A program made the position numbers and the translations under genes. Of a DNA stretch of 64,000 bases, positions 33,571-44,994 are shown one piece after another (position 1 is the stretch's first letter; each line of letters opens with the position of its first letter). The DNA comes from Hypericum androsaemum. Lineage: Eukaryota; Streptophyta; Magnoliopsida; Malpighiales; Hypericaceae. The notes under the pieces are model-generated. The model was not told the origin of the DNA. It saw nothing but the letters and a program-made list of their open reading frames with translations, and made no database searches. Where the stretch lies: positions 11,548,308 to 11,612,307 of the forward strand of contig OZ023184.1 of the NCBI GenBank assembly GCA_963995505.1. The letters are read 5' to 3'.

Positions 33571-35470
33571 AGCAAATTACTCTCACCTCCCTTTTGTATG
33601 AGTAAATTAACAATTTAGTCCCTCGCTAATGTCATATGCTATTTTTTTATTTTTGTCATTGAAATGACCTATATACCCTTGTCCAGTCAACCCAAACCTT
33701 CAGTCATCTTTTCTGACGCATACCAACTTCTGATCATCTTCTCCAACAAACTCCGGTCATCTTCCAACCCTCCAAATGGTCTTCTCGAATTTGCACTTCA
33801 ATATCGAAGGTAGTTGCTCCTTTCAAAGTCTTCTCGCTCTGCCATATCTTCCGCTTCGGCACCCTGGATAAAGGAAGCCCAAATTAGTTTTTAGAAATTG
33901 GGTTAAATCCCATAATACTAGACCCAAATTAATAAAATCGTATTGTCGGAGAAATCCATGTGTTGCTTTTGATCTTGAATCCGCTCAGAAATGCCTCCAT
34001 CATTTCTTCTCCCTCTACGGTATTCAATACAATGCCATTCTCCTTTCTCTTTCACTTTTTTTGCCTTGATTTTCAATTTTACGTCATTCGACAATGTGAG
34101 GCTTCCTAGCGCAGGGGCGGACAGGCGGACGTGCATGGTGGATCTTAGTGGGGTCAACTTCCTAGCTGCCCTAGGAAGACTCAGTGCCGACAGCAGTAGG
34201 AGAGCAATTTGTGACAAATTTTTGTTTAGGAAAAGTTCACTTTAGTATTGTGTAGTATAGAAAAAATTTACTTTAATATTTTGTGGTATAAAATTAATCA
34301 ATTGAATTAAACTTATTTTAATTAAAATTAATTAAGTCTACGGACAGTTTGTCCACAAAAATCAGACACATAGTTTTTTCTGCTGATGTGGCATTACACT
34401 TGAACATTCTCTCCCTCTCTCCTCCCTCTCTCTCCCTTCCTCTCTCCTCCCTCTCCAGCTCTCCTTACACAAAATCTCTTCCAACCCAAAATCATGTCCA
34501 CGTGGTTTTAAAAGCTTCATAAAATAAGACAAGCGGTAGCAGGGGAAGGGGAACCATGTCCACGCACCATCTCAGTAATCCCAACACCAATAAAATCCCT
34601 CAAGACCACCTCCGATCTTCTCAATTTCCACTTCGACATCATTAAAAACTAAAAAAATAATAAATTAACAAAAAGAGTAGGAGGGGGCTCAAAGAGAAGA
34701 GGAAGGGCAAAATACCACCAACAGTTGCTGACATTTTTTTTTCCCTGGGGTATGGTGGTTGGCTAATCTCACCATCGGGATCGTTCCGACCGAGGTTGGT
34801 TTCGGTCTCTTTCTTGGTTCGACTTCACGATTTTATGGACAGCTCTATCTCCACTCTCCCTCCCTTTCCTTCACAAATGCTTATTCTTTTAATTTTCAGG
34901 GAAATTGGGTTATCGAGTTGCCCAGCCCCAACGACTCACCACCACCGCCACTGCTACCTTGCGCTTGTGCCATTCTTGCTTTGCTTTGCTTTTGTGGGTT
35001 GGAGGAGAGATATTTTGGGATGGGATGGGAAGGGAAAGAAAGGGAGAGGGAGGGAGGAGAGAGAGGAAGGGAAGGAAAGTGAGGGAGAGTTGTCCATGTG
35101 GCAATGCCATATCATCTAAAAATCTGACATGGTATCTAAGTGGTCGTGCAGGGGCTGGGCAGCTTCCCGTGGACTTAATTAATTTTAATTAAAATAAATT
35201 TGACTTAATTGATCGGTTTATATCATAAAGTATTAAAATTATTTTTTGGTATATTACAGAGTACTAAAGTTGACTTTTATTTTTTTATTTTTTGGTAAGG
35301 GTATATAGTCATTTAAATGAAAAATAAATATAAAAAGAGCGAATGACGTCAGCGAGGATCCGAGAGGATAAAAAAACCAAATATGGGAGACGAGAAAATA
35401 GATTATAAAAAATGATGGACTAAATTGTTGATTTAACTTACATAAAGGACCTGATAGTAATTTGTTCAAA
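33571..35470. mobile_element. GGTAAATTA-family TIR element (about 1.9 kb)
   Basis: Left end (GAGCAAATTACTCTCACCTC..., then CAATTTAGTCC) and the complement of the right end (GAACAAATTACTATCAGGTC..., then CAATTTAGTCC) match over about 60 bp. Flanks AAAATAAT and AAAATTAAT are a possible imperfect duplication. The right arm carries the GACGTCAGCGAGGATCCGAG block seen in the other family members. It hosts a second TIR element (34237-35280). No transposase; the ORFs at 33918-34217 and 34759-35192 overlap purine- and pyrimidine-rich DNA and look like chance. Confidence 0.55.
34237..35280. mobile_element. Nested fold-back element with long inverted arms
   Basis: Left arm from AAAAGTTCACTTTAGTATTG and the complement of the right arm, AAAAGTCAACTTTAGTACTC, match imperfectly for roughly 230 bp, passing through TTTTAATTAAAATTAATTAA and into CT-rich versus AG-rich sequence (34400-34465 against 35020-35080). 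Central part is non-repetitive with ORFs on both strands but no domain. The length of the arms relative to the body marks a fold-back type element. Confidence 0.6.
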
Positions 35471-35849
35471 ATTAATTTTGTTGCTAATTGAGTAATTTGA
35501 AATTCTAATTGCTTCCCCGGGATTGGGTTACGTCCCAATCCCATCCGTCACAATTTGATTTATTATTTTTTATATGAAGTAATCTAGACTCTATTTCTAT
35601 AAATAAAAAAAGAAGTCAATGCTACCTGTCGTCGAATATTGTCATGATGTTACTCAAGGAAGATAAAAAAATGGAGTCGCCCAACCTACGCAGCCCGCAC
35701 ATCCCTCTCTCTTCCGCGGTTTCTAGAATCAGCTTGTGCAAGCTGGTAGGAGGATTTCATTTACTGGTCTACTCCTCACCGCGCGCCTCCACTTGAGCTT
35801 GATGGGTGGTGAAGCTAACTTTGCTGAGCCATCCAATTTCTAGAATTTA
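35471..35849. other. No gene recognised
   Basis: Short spacer; no ORF or repeat of note. Confidence 0.5.
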
Positions 35850-37710
35850 GATTTAGTAGAGACTACATAAAAATCATCTCTATAGTATGGACTAAATTTG
35901 GACCATAAAATTTAATTTTTAAAACTCATTTTCAGATCTGACGGTCATTATCATTTGAAGACACAATAATATTTTTTACCCAAAAAAACCCAGCTAAAAA
36001 TCCCAAAAAAATTATTCATTTCCGCCCCATCCTCTTTTGAAATTGCTAAATTTTTTTTACCAAAAACCTTACCCTCTCTCTCCAAAACACAGCCTCTCTC
36101 TCCTTTCCTCGCCTCTCTATCGAAAACCCTTTCCCGTCTTATGGAGAATCCATCCATCTCCAAGTTCGATTTCCATCATCCTTATAACTTCTTGCTCCTA
36201 CCACGCACAAGTTTCAAATGCAAAGCTATGGAAATCTTTAATAGAACTGTAACAAGCTCGTGTAGTCGTGGCAATGAGTTTGGTTGGGCAAGCTACGGCC
36301 GGTCTGAAGTTGGAGCTTTGTTGGCCTTAGCCATGGTGTTTGCAACGGCAGTACGTTAATGATGATAGGAAGTGGAAAAAAATCATTTTTATTAAACCGC
36401 CATAGTTGTGGAAGTATGTGTACTATATCAAAAAAAATTATTTGTTCATTATTTGTTGCTCTTTGTTCATCTTTCGTTGAAATATAACATTAGTTTCACG
36501 TGATGTGATAACTGGTATATTTGTGCGGTGATAATGATATCTTTTTGAAGTGATATTGATATATTATTGTATTAGTTTTTTTTGTATTGGTATATTTCTG
36601 TAGTGATATTAATTTTTTTATATTGGTACAATGATATTTTATATTGGTATATTTATGAAGGGACAATGGTTTATTTCTGTAATGATATTGGTACACACGT
36701 TATCTGATATTGGTATACATACGATGTGATATTAGTACTAGTATTTCTGTAGTGATATTGGTATTTTTGTATTAGTATATTTCTGTAGTGATTTTGATAT
36801 TTTTGTATTAGTATAATGGTATAAATATATTGTCTCTAATAGGGTACCAATACCAGAGAAGATGAATACCAATATCAGAGAAAAATAATACCAATATATT
36901 AGAAGAAGGATACCAATATCAGAGAAAAATGAAACCAATACCATTCAAATGGTATTCTTGTTTAATTATAATGTAAGATGAAATATTCCCAAATCTGTGT
37001 AGAAGAATACCAATAACAGCAAAGAAGAAGGATACCAATATCAGAGAAAAATAATACCAATATCCGATAAGAAGGATACCAATATCAGAGAAAAATAAAA
37101 TCAATACCATTCAAATGGTATTCTTGTCCAATTATAATATAAGATGAAATATTCTGAAATCTGTGTAGAAAAATACCAATATCAGCAAAGAAGAAATATT
37201 AGAGAAGAATGATACCAATATGAGAGAATAAGTATACCAATATCTTATAATAAATTTACATATATCAGAGAAGACGTATATCAATATCAGAGTAGATGAA
37301 TATCAATATCAGAGTAGAAGTATACCAATATCAGAGAAAAATATACCAATATCAGATAATAAATATACCAATTTTATATAATAAGTATACCGATATCAAA
37401 CTAGATGGATATCAATATCACAGTAAAATAAAATAAATAATGTGAAAGATTAAATTCGAGAAAGTATACAATTTTTTACCTCATAGTTTTTTGTTGTTGT
37501 CAATTTTAATGTATTTAATGTGATTTTAGTTTTGGGTAATTGACTGAAATTTCTTTTTCTTTTGAAATATTTCCATAACTATATTATCCCTAATTTGTAG
37601 CTGGGTTTAGTTAAAAGTGATTTGTCAATATTGTCCCTCTTTGCTATTAAATTCCTTTTGATCCTTTTCGGTGGAGATTACTCATGTGTCTACTGAATTT
37701 GAGCCAAATT
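35850..37710. mobile_element. TIR element A2 with gene-like insert and minisatellite
   Basis: Left end GATTTAGTAGAGACTACATA and the complement of the right end, AAATTCAGTAGACACATGAG, are the same inverted pair as in element A1 (19389-20715); the block ACTACATAAAAA and CAGATCTGA(C/T)GGTCA are shared. The insert differs: here a plus-strand ORF at 36141-36359 (72 codons, ending GALLALAMVFATAVR) of no recognised family follows a CT-rich leader. The right half is ACCAATATC minisatellite (about 36500-37440). Confidence 0.55.
36500..37440. repeat. Minisatellite, ACCAATATCAGAGAA units
   Basis: Dozens of irregular units of about 18-25 bp; in the left part (36500-36830) the units appear in the opposite sense (TGATATTGGTAT), in the right part (36840-37440) as ATACCAATATCAGAG, so the array as a whole is an inverted pair. 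ORFs over it on the minus strand are artefacts. Confidence 0.8.
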
Positions 37711-38531
37711 TTCAAAGGAGGCGTCATTTTTTTTTCGGCTCGGGAAAGAACTTAGGTACTTAGTTCCCAGCATGCTTCTTCAAAATTTAATTTTTTTTAG
37801 GGATATAGAAAAGGAAGATAATCTAATTTTTAAATTTATGGTTTTTATTTTTTAGGAGGGGTAAATGAGTTTTCCCCTACGATAATTTAATTTTTGAGTA
37901 ATCGAGATTTCTTTTTTGTGAGTGTTTACGGACATTATCAACTATTCAAGTACTTTATTTTTTATGCCAAAAAAAGTACTTTACTTTTTAAACCCATTAA
38001 ATAAATAAAACTACACAATTAGAAAAACTGAAAATCAAACTTATTTATTTTAGTACCGTGCAGATACACTTGAATATCTTGTTATTTAAAAATGTAAATA
38101 ATGTTACGTTTGATGATACTTGATTAATATCTAACTGACACTATACATAATTCACACGTAAGTAAGAATTCCGATTAAAAATATGCAAAATAAACATACC
38201 AACTAGAACTCGGATTATGAAATTAACATAACTTTTGCAACCAAATTATTTTTTCAATATAGTGGTAAATCATACATTTTTCTTTTATCCGTACTAATTA
38301 TTCATCTCCTATTTAGTGTATTCGTTATGTAATCAATCGGAGTTCTAACTAGTTTTCATATTATATATATATTTTTGAATTAGAAGAAAAAACGTTAATG
38401 TTCCATAGAAGCATTGAAATGTAAACGGGTCCACTCATAGAATATTTAAAGTTAGTTCAAAATTGAAAGAACAAGGATTTTTTTAGTTGGGTTGGGTCTT
38501 CCATGTAGAATTATAGGGGCGACAGGGACGA
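37711..38531. other. No gene recognised
   Basis: AT-rich, no ORF or terminal repeat seen. Confidence 0.55.
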
Positions 38532-38539
38532 GGGTTGAC

Positions 38540-38925
38540 CATTGTTTTCAAAAACAATCCGGAGAGCGACTCAAATTTTGGGCCGACCTGGGTCAAATGG
38601 TTTGATTAGTCGGACCAGAGGTTGGACCAGAAATTTATATATTATATATATATATAGTAAATAATAGGTTTAAAAATTAATATTCTCGATATATTGGTCA
38701 ATTTATTTCATATTTAGTATAATTATCTTTGTTGATTTTTTTTGTGTTGATTTGGAAAATTCGAGTATGTAATCTGATTTTTTTAAATTTTTTTGGGTTG
38801 GGATGGGTTGGGTAAATTTCGGATTTTTTGGTTCAATTTTCGGTCAAACCTAACGAACCGGTCCAATGCCGTCCAATGCTCCGATTTGTGGTCCGATCGG
38901 TCGGACTGCCGTCTAAAAAACAATG
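38540..38925. mobile_element. hAT-type MITE (386 bp) with exact 8-bp duplication
   Basis: Ends CATTGTTTTC and CAATG (complement CATTGTTTTT), flanked by GGGTTGAC at 38532-38539 and 38926-38933, a perfect 8-bp duplication diagnostic of hAT elements. Subterminal CGGTCCGAC/GTCGGACC motifs match the 6188-6771 element. Confidence 0.85.
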
Positions 38926-38933
38926 GGGTTGAC

Positions 38934-39436
38934 AATTCAAAATTGCACCATTATTTTTCTAAAACGTGAGATGTTTAAGCCAAGGAAACAATATAGTTGC
39001 AATTAATTCAAAACCATTAGCTTTTGTTAGACTAGGTGTCCAAGTCAAGACAGAATCCTTACGCGCTAACGGAAAACGCGTGAGATCCAGACGGTAAATT
39101 TTAGGATTATCAAGCGGAGCATCCCTTGTACATTAAACAAAATTAAAAGAATTAACAAGCATCCCTTGTACATTAAAAAAATTAAAATAATTAGCTAGCA
39201 TCCCTAGATGTTGACCCGACCAATCAAAGAAACCTAAATTATGGGTAACTTCCTCTTTGCACGCCATTTCCGCTGAATTGGTCGGTCATCCATGGCTGCT
39301 CCTTTTGTTTTGTCCTTTAAATATTTTCTATCCAAACTAGACGCCAAAATTTTATAGTTTCTAGCTGTTCAAGTGCCCAAAAGATTTCAAGTAAACCTGA
39401 TAAAGACGTAACTTCATTACAGTTTAGATATTTTTT
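38934..39436. other. No gene; short tandem repeat at about 39118-39205
   Basis: Only a two- to three-fold repeat of AGCATCCCTTGTACATTAAA (about 43-bp period) is visible. Confidence 0.55.
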
Positions 39437-39559
39437 GTATGAATTTTCATTTTTTTTGGAAAGGTAAATTATTTACAATATCTTCAGAGAGTTTGAACCC
39501 TGAACTTCCGTCAAATCATGCTAGGCCAAATGTCCTTTGGAGTATGAATTTTCATTTTT
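39437..39559 (-). mobile_element. Short SINE with exact 18-bp target duplication
   Basis: Body 39455-39541, minus orientation, flanked by GTATGAATTTTCATTTTT at 39437-39454 and 39542-39559 (perfect). In element sense it contains an A-box-like TGGCCTAGCATGA and a B box GGTTCAAACTC and ends in an A-run. Unusually short (about 87 bp), so probably truncated or a minimal tRNA-derived SINE. Confidence 0.75.
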
Positions 39560-39599
39560 AAGTTTAAACTATAAATATTAGAGGTCAAAGTACATTTTG

Positions 39600-40120
39600 C
39601 TACCATCTAACCACTGGCTTGTGATTTAAAATTTGTTGACCAGGTGACAGATGTTTTACTTGACTGATAATCAAATGACACTCGCCAACTCAATTATTAT
39701 AGCTATTTAGCGTGTCATATCACATTAGTAATTTTATCCATGTGATGTGTCACTTCAATAATTTGAGAGAAAAGAGGACAGACATTTAGATTCAAATTTT
39801 AACCGAGAAAGGATCAATGACGTCCAAATGAGGCATCAACGATATGCCACATATAAAATAATCGAGGTGAGTGATTGTACTCAAAGTGTAGATGTAATTG
39901 CCTTTTACTAATTTTTTTAGGAACAATAAAATTTTACTTATAAAATAAAATAAAATAAGTGATGTGGCATGACATGTGGATAAAATTAATGACGTAAAAT
40001 GACACACGAAATATCTCAAGCAACTCGAATTAGTAGACGTCACTTGCTTGTTAGTCACGTAAAACTTCTATCAAATGGTTAGAAAATTTAGAACTACAAT
40101 TAGTTTGTGAAAGTATAAAA
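39600..40120. mobile_element. Probable MITE with diverged long inverted arms
   Basis: The left arm (GATGTTTTACTTGACTGA, then AATTTTATCCATGTGATGTG) and complement of the right arm (GAAGTTTTACGTGACTAA, then AATTTTATCCACATGTCATG) align for about 130 bp around an AT-rich centre. No duplication resolved, no ORF. Confidence 0.5.
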
Positions 40121-40840
40121 GTTAAATATTTACATCAAATTACACGTGCCAAGATCAAACCCCGGATATTCATTGAACCAGATGGTCTTCGGCACTTTTA
40201 AAGCCATATTTAAAACATGAAATATTTTTGGGCATGTAAACAATTGGTTTGTACTAGGTGAGCGAGTTCAAAGATGAGAAATTTTAGTTTTTGTGAAATG
40301 ACAATTTAATAAATTCAAGAATTAAGATATTGTGTTAGTTTCGGTGGTAAAAGTGGCCGAATTGATAATAATTATTATTTTTGGTTTTGAATTGGGTCAA
40401 ATTTAGGGATAACATAACATTTTCATTAATTAGTACGTCCGAAAAAATGCGAAGCAAGCTAGCCATACCCCCATACCGGGTTATTATAAAGGGAATGCCC
40501 ACATGTTGTAATCCCTCTTTTTCCCCGCATCTCTTTCTTTGAACGAACTCATTTTCGTCCTAAAACAAATAAAAACTTCCCCTCTCACTATCTTCTGGAC
40601 GGAGACTATTAACTAAAAGAATATTAATTTAAGTATGTAGTGATATTATTGAATATTAATTTACATATATAATGATATTAATTTACTGTAATATTGATTT
40701 AATCTAATCTCCACTATCTTATTCTTAGTCTTAGCTGGGACCAGAGGAGAGGGGAGAAAGAATCTCTCCCTCTCTCTCTCTCTCCTGCAAGTTTCAAACT
40801 TCACCACTTCCCAGAAACACCTCCCCGCAATAACACAGTA
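40121..40840. promoter_or_regulatory. Upstream region of the GT61 gene
   Basis: No gene. AT-rich until about 40730, then CT-rich (CTCTCTCT near 40765-40785), as is common in plant 5' leaders. A TATATAA at about 40850 lies about 50 bp before the ATG, which leaves too short a leader to be the only core promoter; TTATAAAG near 40486 is the other candidate. Confidence 0.35.
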
Positions 40841-40898
40841 TTTTCCTAATATATAACCTCTCTTTCTCTTTCTTCCTCCTCCAAAAACTGGGTTCAAA

Positions 40899-43043
40899 AT
40901 GGTGCACTACCAGAGGTATCAGGTGCAAATGAAGAAGGTGGAGGATTGTGAGGCTCTTGCTGCTATGGTCTGTCCAAGCTCTGGTTACTGTTACTACAAG
41001 GCATGGGCAAGAAGGCCTAAGCTTCTTTACCTCCTCTTCCTTTCCCTTGTCTCTTGTTGCCTTATTATTCTTGTCCCCAACATCTTTGGCTCCTCCTCTG
41101 CCTTCTCTCTTTTGTGTAAGCCTCTATTCTTTTTCTGGGTTTGTTTTGCTTTTTTCTGTTTGTTTCAAAGATATATGCTTTATTGGGATGGGGTTGATGT
41201 GGGTCTTTCTTTGTTTGGGTGCAGATTCATATGGTGGTGAGTACAAACAGACTTTGGTTGTTGCAAAAGCCCCCTTGTGTTCTTCGGTCTCTAATGGTTA
41301 GCACTAGAACTGCTCCTCTCTTCTTCTCATGTCTAGATTCCCTTTTGCTGTTGTTTTTCATTTTCTCTTGTTCTTTACATGCTGGAAATTTCTGTTTTTC
41401 TTTTCCCATCTTCGGATTTCCTTTGTCCTTCATGCGCATCGAGGAAAGTTGGCATAAACAGGAAATAAATCTGATCTTTTCAGCTTTTTCCTGGCATGTA
41501 AGTTAATTGAAAAAAAACCATTCTTTAGATGGAAGATTGATTAAAGCAACCATCTTCCTCTCTGTAAATTAGTTAAAACTTAAACTTGAGTTGAAGAAAA
41601 ACCCAATTATTTAGTTAGAAAGAGTGTTAAGATGGGAATGGGTTGTTCAAGATAATAGGCTATTGGAAGTCTGATTCAAGTTACCATGGTTGCAAAAGTC
41701 TGCCTTCCTTAACTTATTCTGAAGTAGTTGAAGTTTTATTCTTGAGTTTTAAAATGGTCAAACTTTACTTTACACTTCATGACTTGGACTGGACCAGATT
41801 CTAACACGATCTTTGCCCGTTTTGGTTGTAAAAATCAGGCACCATATGCTGTGATAGAACCAGCCGACGCACCGATGTTTGTGTAATGGTAGGAGATGTA
41901 AGAACACATTCAGTTTCTTCTTCTATCTTCCTTTACACCTCAAGCAAAAACAGCACAGGAAAGAAAGATGAAGCCGTGCTCCAACTTGAAAAGATCAAGC
42001 CATACACTAGGAAGTGGGAAAAGGACACAATGGACAGGGTTGGTGAATTAGACCTTGTTTTGAAGCACCAGGAGTTAAGTAACAACCATGGTTGTGATGT
42101 CAAGCACAACGTGCCGGCCGTGTTCTTCTCGACTTCTGGCTATACTGGCAATCTCTACCACGAGTTCAACGACGGGATCTTGCCGATGTACATTACCTCG
42201 CGGCAGTTCAAGAAGAAGGTTGTGTTTGTGATCCAAGAGTATCATGAGTGGTGGATAATGAAATACGGAGATATTCTCTCCGAGCTTTCGGATTATCCTG
42301 CCATTGATTTTAGTGGAGACAAGAGGACGCATTGCTTCCCCGAAGCCATTGTTGGCCTTAGGATCCATGACGAGCTCACTGTTGATCCTTCCTTGATGCA
42401 AGGAAACATGACTATCGTTGATTTCCGCGAGCTCTTAGACAGAGCATATGCGCCACGAATAAAGGACTTGATCGAAGATGAACAGAGAGCGTATGAACCG
42501 AAGCTGGTTATATTATCGCGAAACGGGTCCAGATCCATAACCAACGAGGATCTGTTGGTTAAAATGGCCAAGGAAATCGGCTACTCTGTCCAAATTGTGA
42601 GGCCTGATCCGACTACAGAACTGGCTAAGATATACCAATCGCTAAACTCGAGCGATGTAATGATCGGTGTCCATGGTGCTGCAATGACTCACTTACTCTT
42701 CATGAGGCCTGGTTCCGTGTTCATCCAAGTGGTTCCTCTTGGAACAGAATGGGCAGCTGAGAACTACTACGGTGAGCCTGCGAGGAAGCTCGGTTTGAAG
42801 TACATTGGGTACCAGATTCGCCCCGAAGAGAGCTCATTGTACGACGAATATGACAAGGATGATCCCGTTCTCCAAGACCCTGATAGTGTGAACCAGAAAG
42901 GGTGGGAGTACACCAAGTCCATATACCTTGACAGGCAGAGCGTGAGGCTCAGTCTAGGACGATTCCAGAAATGGCTGTTGCGAGCTTACCGCTACTCCGT
43001 ACGGACAAGAAGTCACCCTTCTCATGTTTTCCGGATGCATTGA
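40899..43043 (+). CDS. GT61-family (DUF563) Golgi glycosyltransferase, 3 exons
   Basis: Exons by reading: 40899-41115, 41225-41296 and 41839-43043, GT-AG introns with matching phases, 1494 nt, 497 residues. Type II membrane topology: short basic cytosolic N-terminus (KAWARRPKL), one membrane anchor at about residues 45-65 (LLYLLFLSLVSCCLIILVP), then a lumenal catalytic region. A cysteine-rich segment (TICCDRTSRRTDVCVM) precedes the GT61/DUF563 domain, which shows the family landmarks GYTGNLYHEFNDGILP, LVILSRNGSRSI and IGVHGAAMTHLLFMRPG followed by VVPLGTEWAAENYYGEPA. Plant GT61 enzymes transfer xylose or arabinose onto xylan, or xylose onto N-glycans; this one resembles the xylan-modifying plant group, not the N-glycan beta-1,2-xylosyltransferase, but the donor sugar cannot be told from sequence. 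No breaks. The ORF from 41886 alone would lack the anchor, so I start at 40899. Confidence 0.9.
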
Positions 43044-43680
43044 GGTTCTTTCTCAGTTTAGGTTGTTCACCACAAGTTCGTTCTACTATTCGTTTATTTC
43101 TGGATCTGTGTTAGGGACTTCGAATTTCAGGGTAGGAGGATTTTGTCTGTACAAAAGAAATACATTCCAGGGAACAATAATCAGTTTGTAAGATGTACAA
43201 AAGAAATACATTCCAGAGAGCATTAATTGATGTACGCTTGTAAATAATAGGCTGCTTGAGCATTTTTTGTGTGCTTTTTTTCAAATTTATAGGGGTATCG
43301 TTGTAAAAAAATCAAAATAGTGAATGTGAACTAAATGTTGGGTTATGGAACTTGGTGGTGCTTGCATGAAGTGTTGGATGATCGAATGAAAACTACGTAG
43401 CAATATCGACACGTGCTAATTCAGCTGACGGCAACCAAGTAGGTGGCTAACGACCGCTAGGTAGGACACAGAAAGTTCAGGATTATGGCCTAGCGGCCGC
43501 AAATCGACCGGCCCAGCCTTAAAGCTTGGCGCAATTGTAACAATGTGATGTAGAAATACAACAAAACCTAGTGGAAAAATCCTAACTTGACATTACCCCA
43601 GACGTAGTTATATTAACAATTTGAATTACTAAATATTATTGTCTTATTTTTCTTTCGTTCTTTCTCGCATTACTTTAGTT
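43044..43680. other. 3' flank of the GT61 gene
   Basis: No second gene. Contains a two-fold repeat of TGTACAAAAGAAATACATTC (about 43148 and 43194) that probably lies in the 3' untranslated region. No clear poly(A) signal chosen. Confidence 0.5.
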
Positions 43681-43689
43681 CAAATCTCA

Positions 43690-44148
43690 ACACTACAGAA
43701 ATCTCCGTGACTTGTCCGGACAAGACCAAATTTTGGGTCATCAACTGGTAATGACGCATTAGTATCAGTCTCGGTACACTCCAACTTCCAAACATCAACT
43801 TGTAATCGAACAACAAATGGAGCATCATCAATCTGTTGGTAATAAAATATAAAAGTTACAGAGGGAAAGAGCAATGTTATATGTTGTATAATTCAATTAA
43901 TCCAGAGAATCTGTGGGCTACACAGAAGAATAAAAATATCAAAATGGAACCCAAGATGGGTAGTGGGACACCGAATTTGAGAAGCTAATTGACTCTTGAT
44001 ATAAAAGGTCTGAGATGAAAACGTGACATATTATCTTTACATCCTCATAGCGCACCAGCTTTTGCAAAATGATTGGTGGCTTTGTTTGGCCGTTGTTCCC
44101 TGACGAGTTAGCGATCTCCTTTTCATGGCATACTTCAAATGGTCCTAC
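43690..44148 (-). pseudogene. Unrecognised pair of exon-like segments
   Basis: On the minus strand 44148-44041 is open for 36 codons (starts VGPFEVCHEKEIANSSG, ends LVRYED) between an AG acceptor and a GTAAAG donor; a second open segment from 43832 (IDDAPFVVRLQVDVWKLECT) follows a CAACAG acceptor, in matching phase, and runs to about 43690. Composition and the consistent splice phase look like real protein coding, not chance. I do not recognise the protein. No start codon, no further exons and no stop in a credible place are visible, so it is more likely a duplicated gene fragment than a gene. Confidence 0.45.
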
Positions 44149-44254
44149 CTATCCGAAATACTCTGCTTAAGGTAAACTTTGATAGGTTTCCGAGGAAGAA
44201 TCTATTTTTTCTAGGGCAGATCCGATTTTAGTTATTACCTATAAAAAAGTTAGG

Positions 44255-44480
44255 GTAAATTACATCTAAGTCCTGGTATTTGGTAAAATAGATGATGGGG
44301 TCCCTGTAGTTTTGCTACTGATTTTGTTGTCCCTGTAGTTTAGTTTTATTATACTCTCGGATCCCTCTTTGATATCATCAATCAATTTTTTCTTATTTTA
44401 TATTTGAAATGACTGTTATACCCTTACTCCGTTCAACCAAAATCTTTGGTCATCTTCCCAAGTCATTTTTTAGGCGAACA
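44255..44480. mobile_element. Left end of a GGTAAATTA-family MITE
   Basis: Starts GGGTAAATTACATCTAAGTC and continues with TAAAATAGATGATGGGGTCC, then TTATACTCTCGGATCCCTC and TTGAAATGACTGTTATACCC, the same order of blocks (complemented) as at 17.5, 22.2 and 35.3 kb. No matching right end was found nearby. Confidence 0.5.
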
Positions 44481-44994
44481 CCAACTTTGATCATCATCTT
44501 CGGCCACGCTGCGGTCATTTTTCACTAAATACCATACTTTATCCTTAACTACTAAAATTGTCTAAATGGCTCATCTGATTTATACATGGGCAGCACCAAG
44601 TTTTTTTTAGGTTTCACTAAAGACTTGTTTAACAAGCCGAAGACTCCAACAACATGGTATCTTGCCCTGAGCTTATCAATTGAGACACCTCCATAAAATA
44701 TCGATTTCATGTAGTATATCATCACTTTATAATTCCTGCAAGGCTGAAAAAGGAAAATACATTAGTCCTATTATGGTGGTGACATTTTGGTTTTTTTTCC
44801 TTTCTATTTTATGTAAAAAACTTCGTAAAGTTTTCAAAATAAGAAATAATTTAATAAGAGACGACCTATAAGTAGTATGCTTCCCCTGCCCCCTAGGTGG
44901 CATTCACGTGACACATTCATATTCTAGTTTTTTCAAAAATTCCAAAATTTTAAGGAATGATAAGTTGGTATTCGAGTATCTAAATGAGTTGATT
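44481..44994. other. No gene recognised
   Basis: AT-rich; the 63-codon ORF at 44680 has no features. Confidence 0.5.

Noticed and set aside
34759..35192. Three overlapping ORFs of 95-107 codons
   Set aside because: They share one purine-rich stretch of a fold-back element in all three frames; no domain.
40140..40200. SINE-like A/B box motif (complement GGTTCAATGAATATCC...GGGTTTGATC)
   Set aside because: Suggestive, but no A-tail or target duplication could be found.
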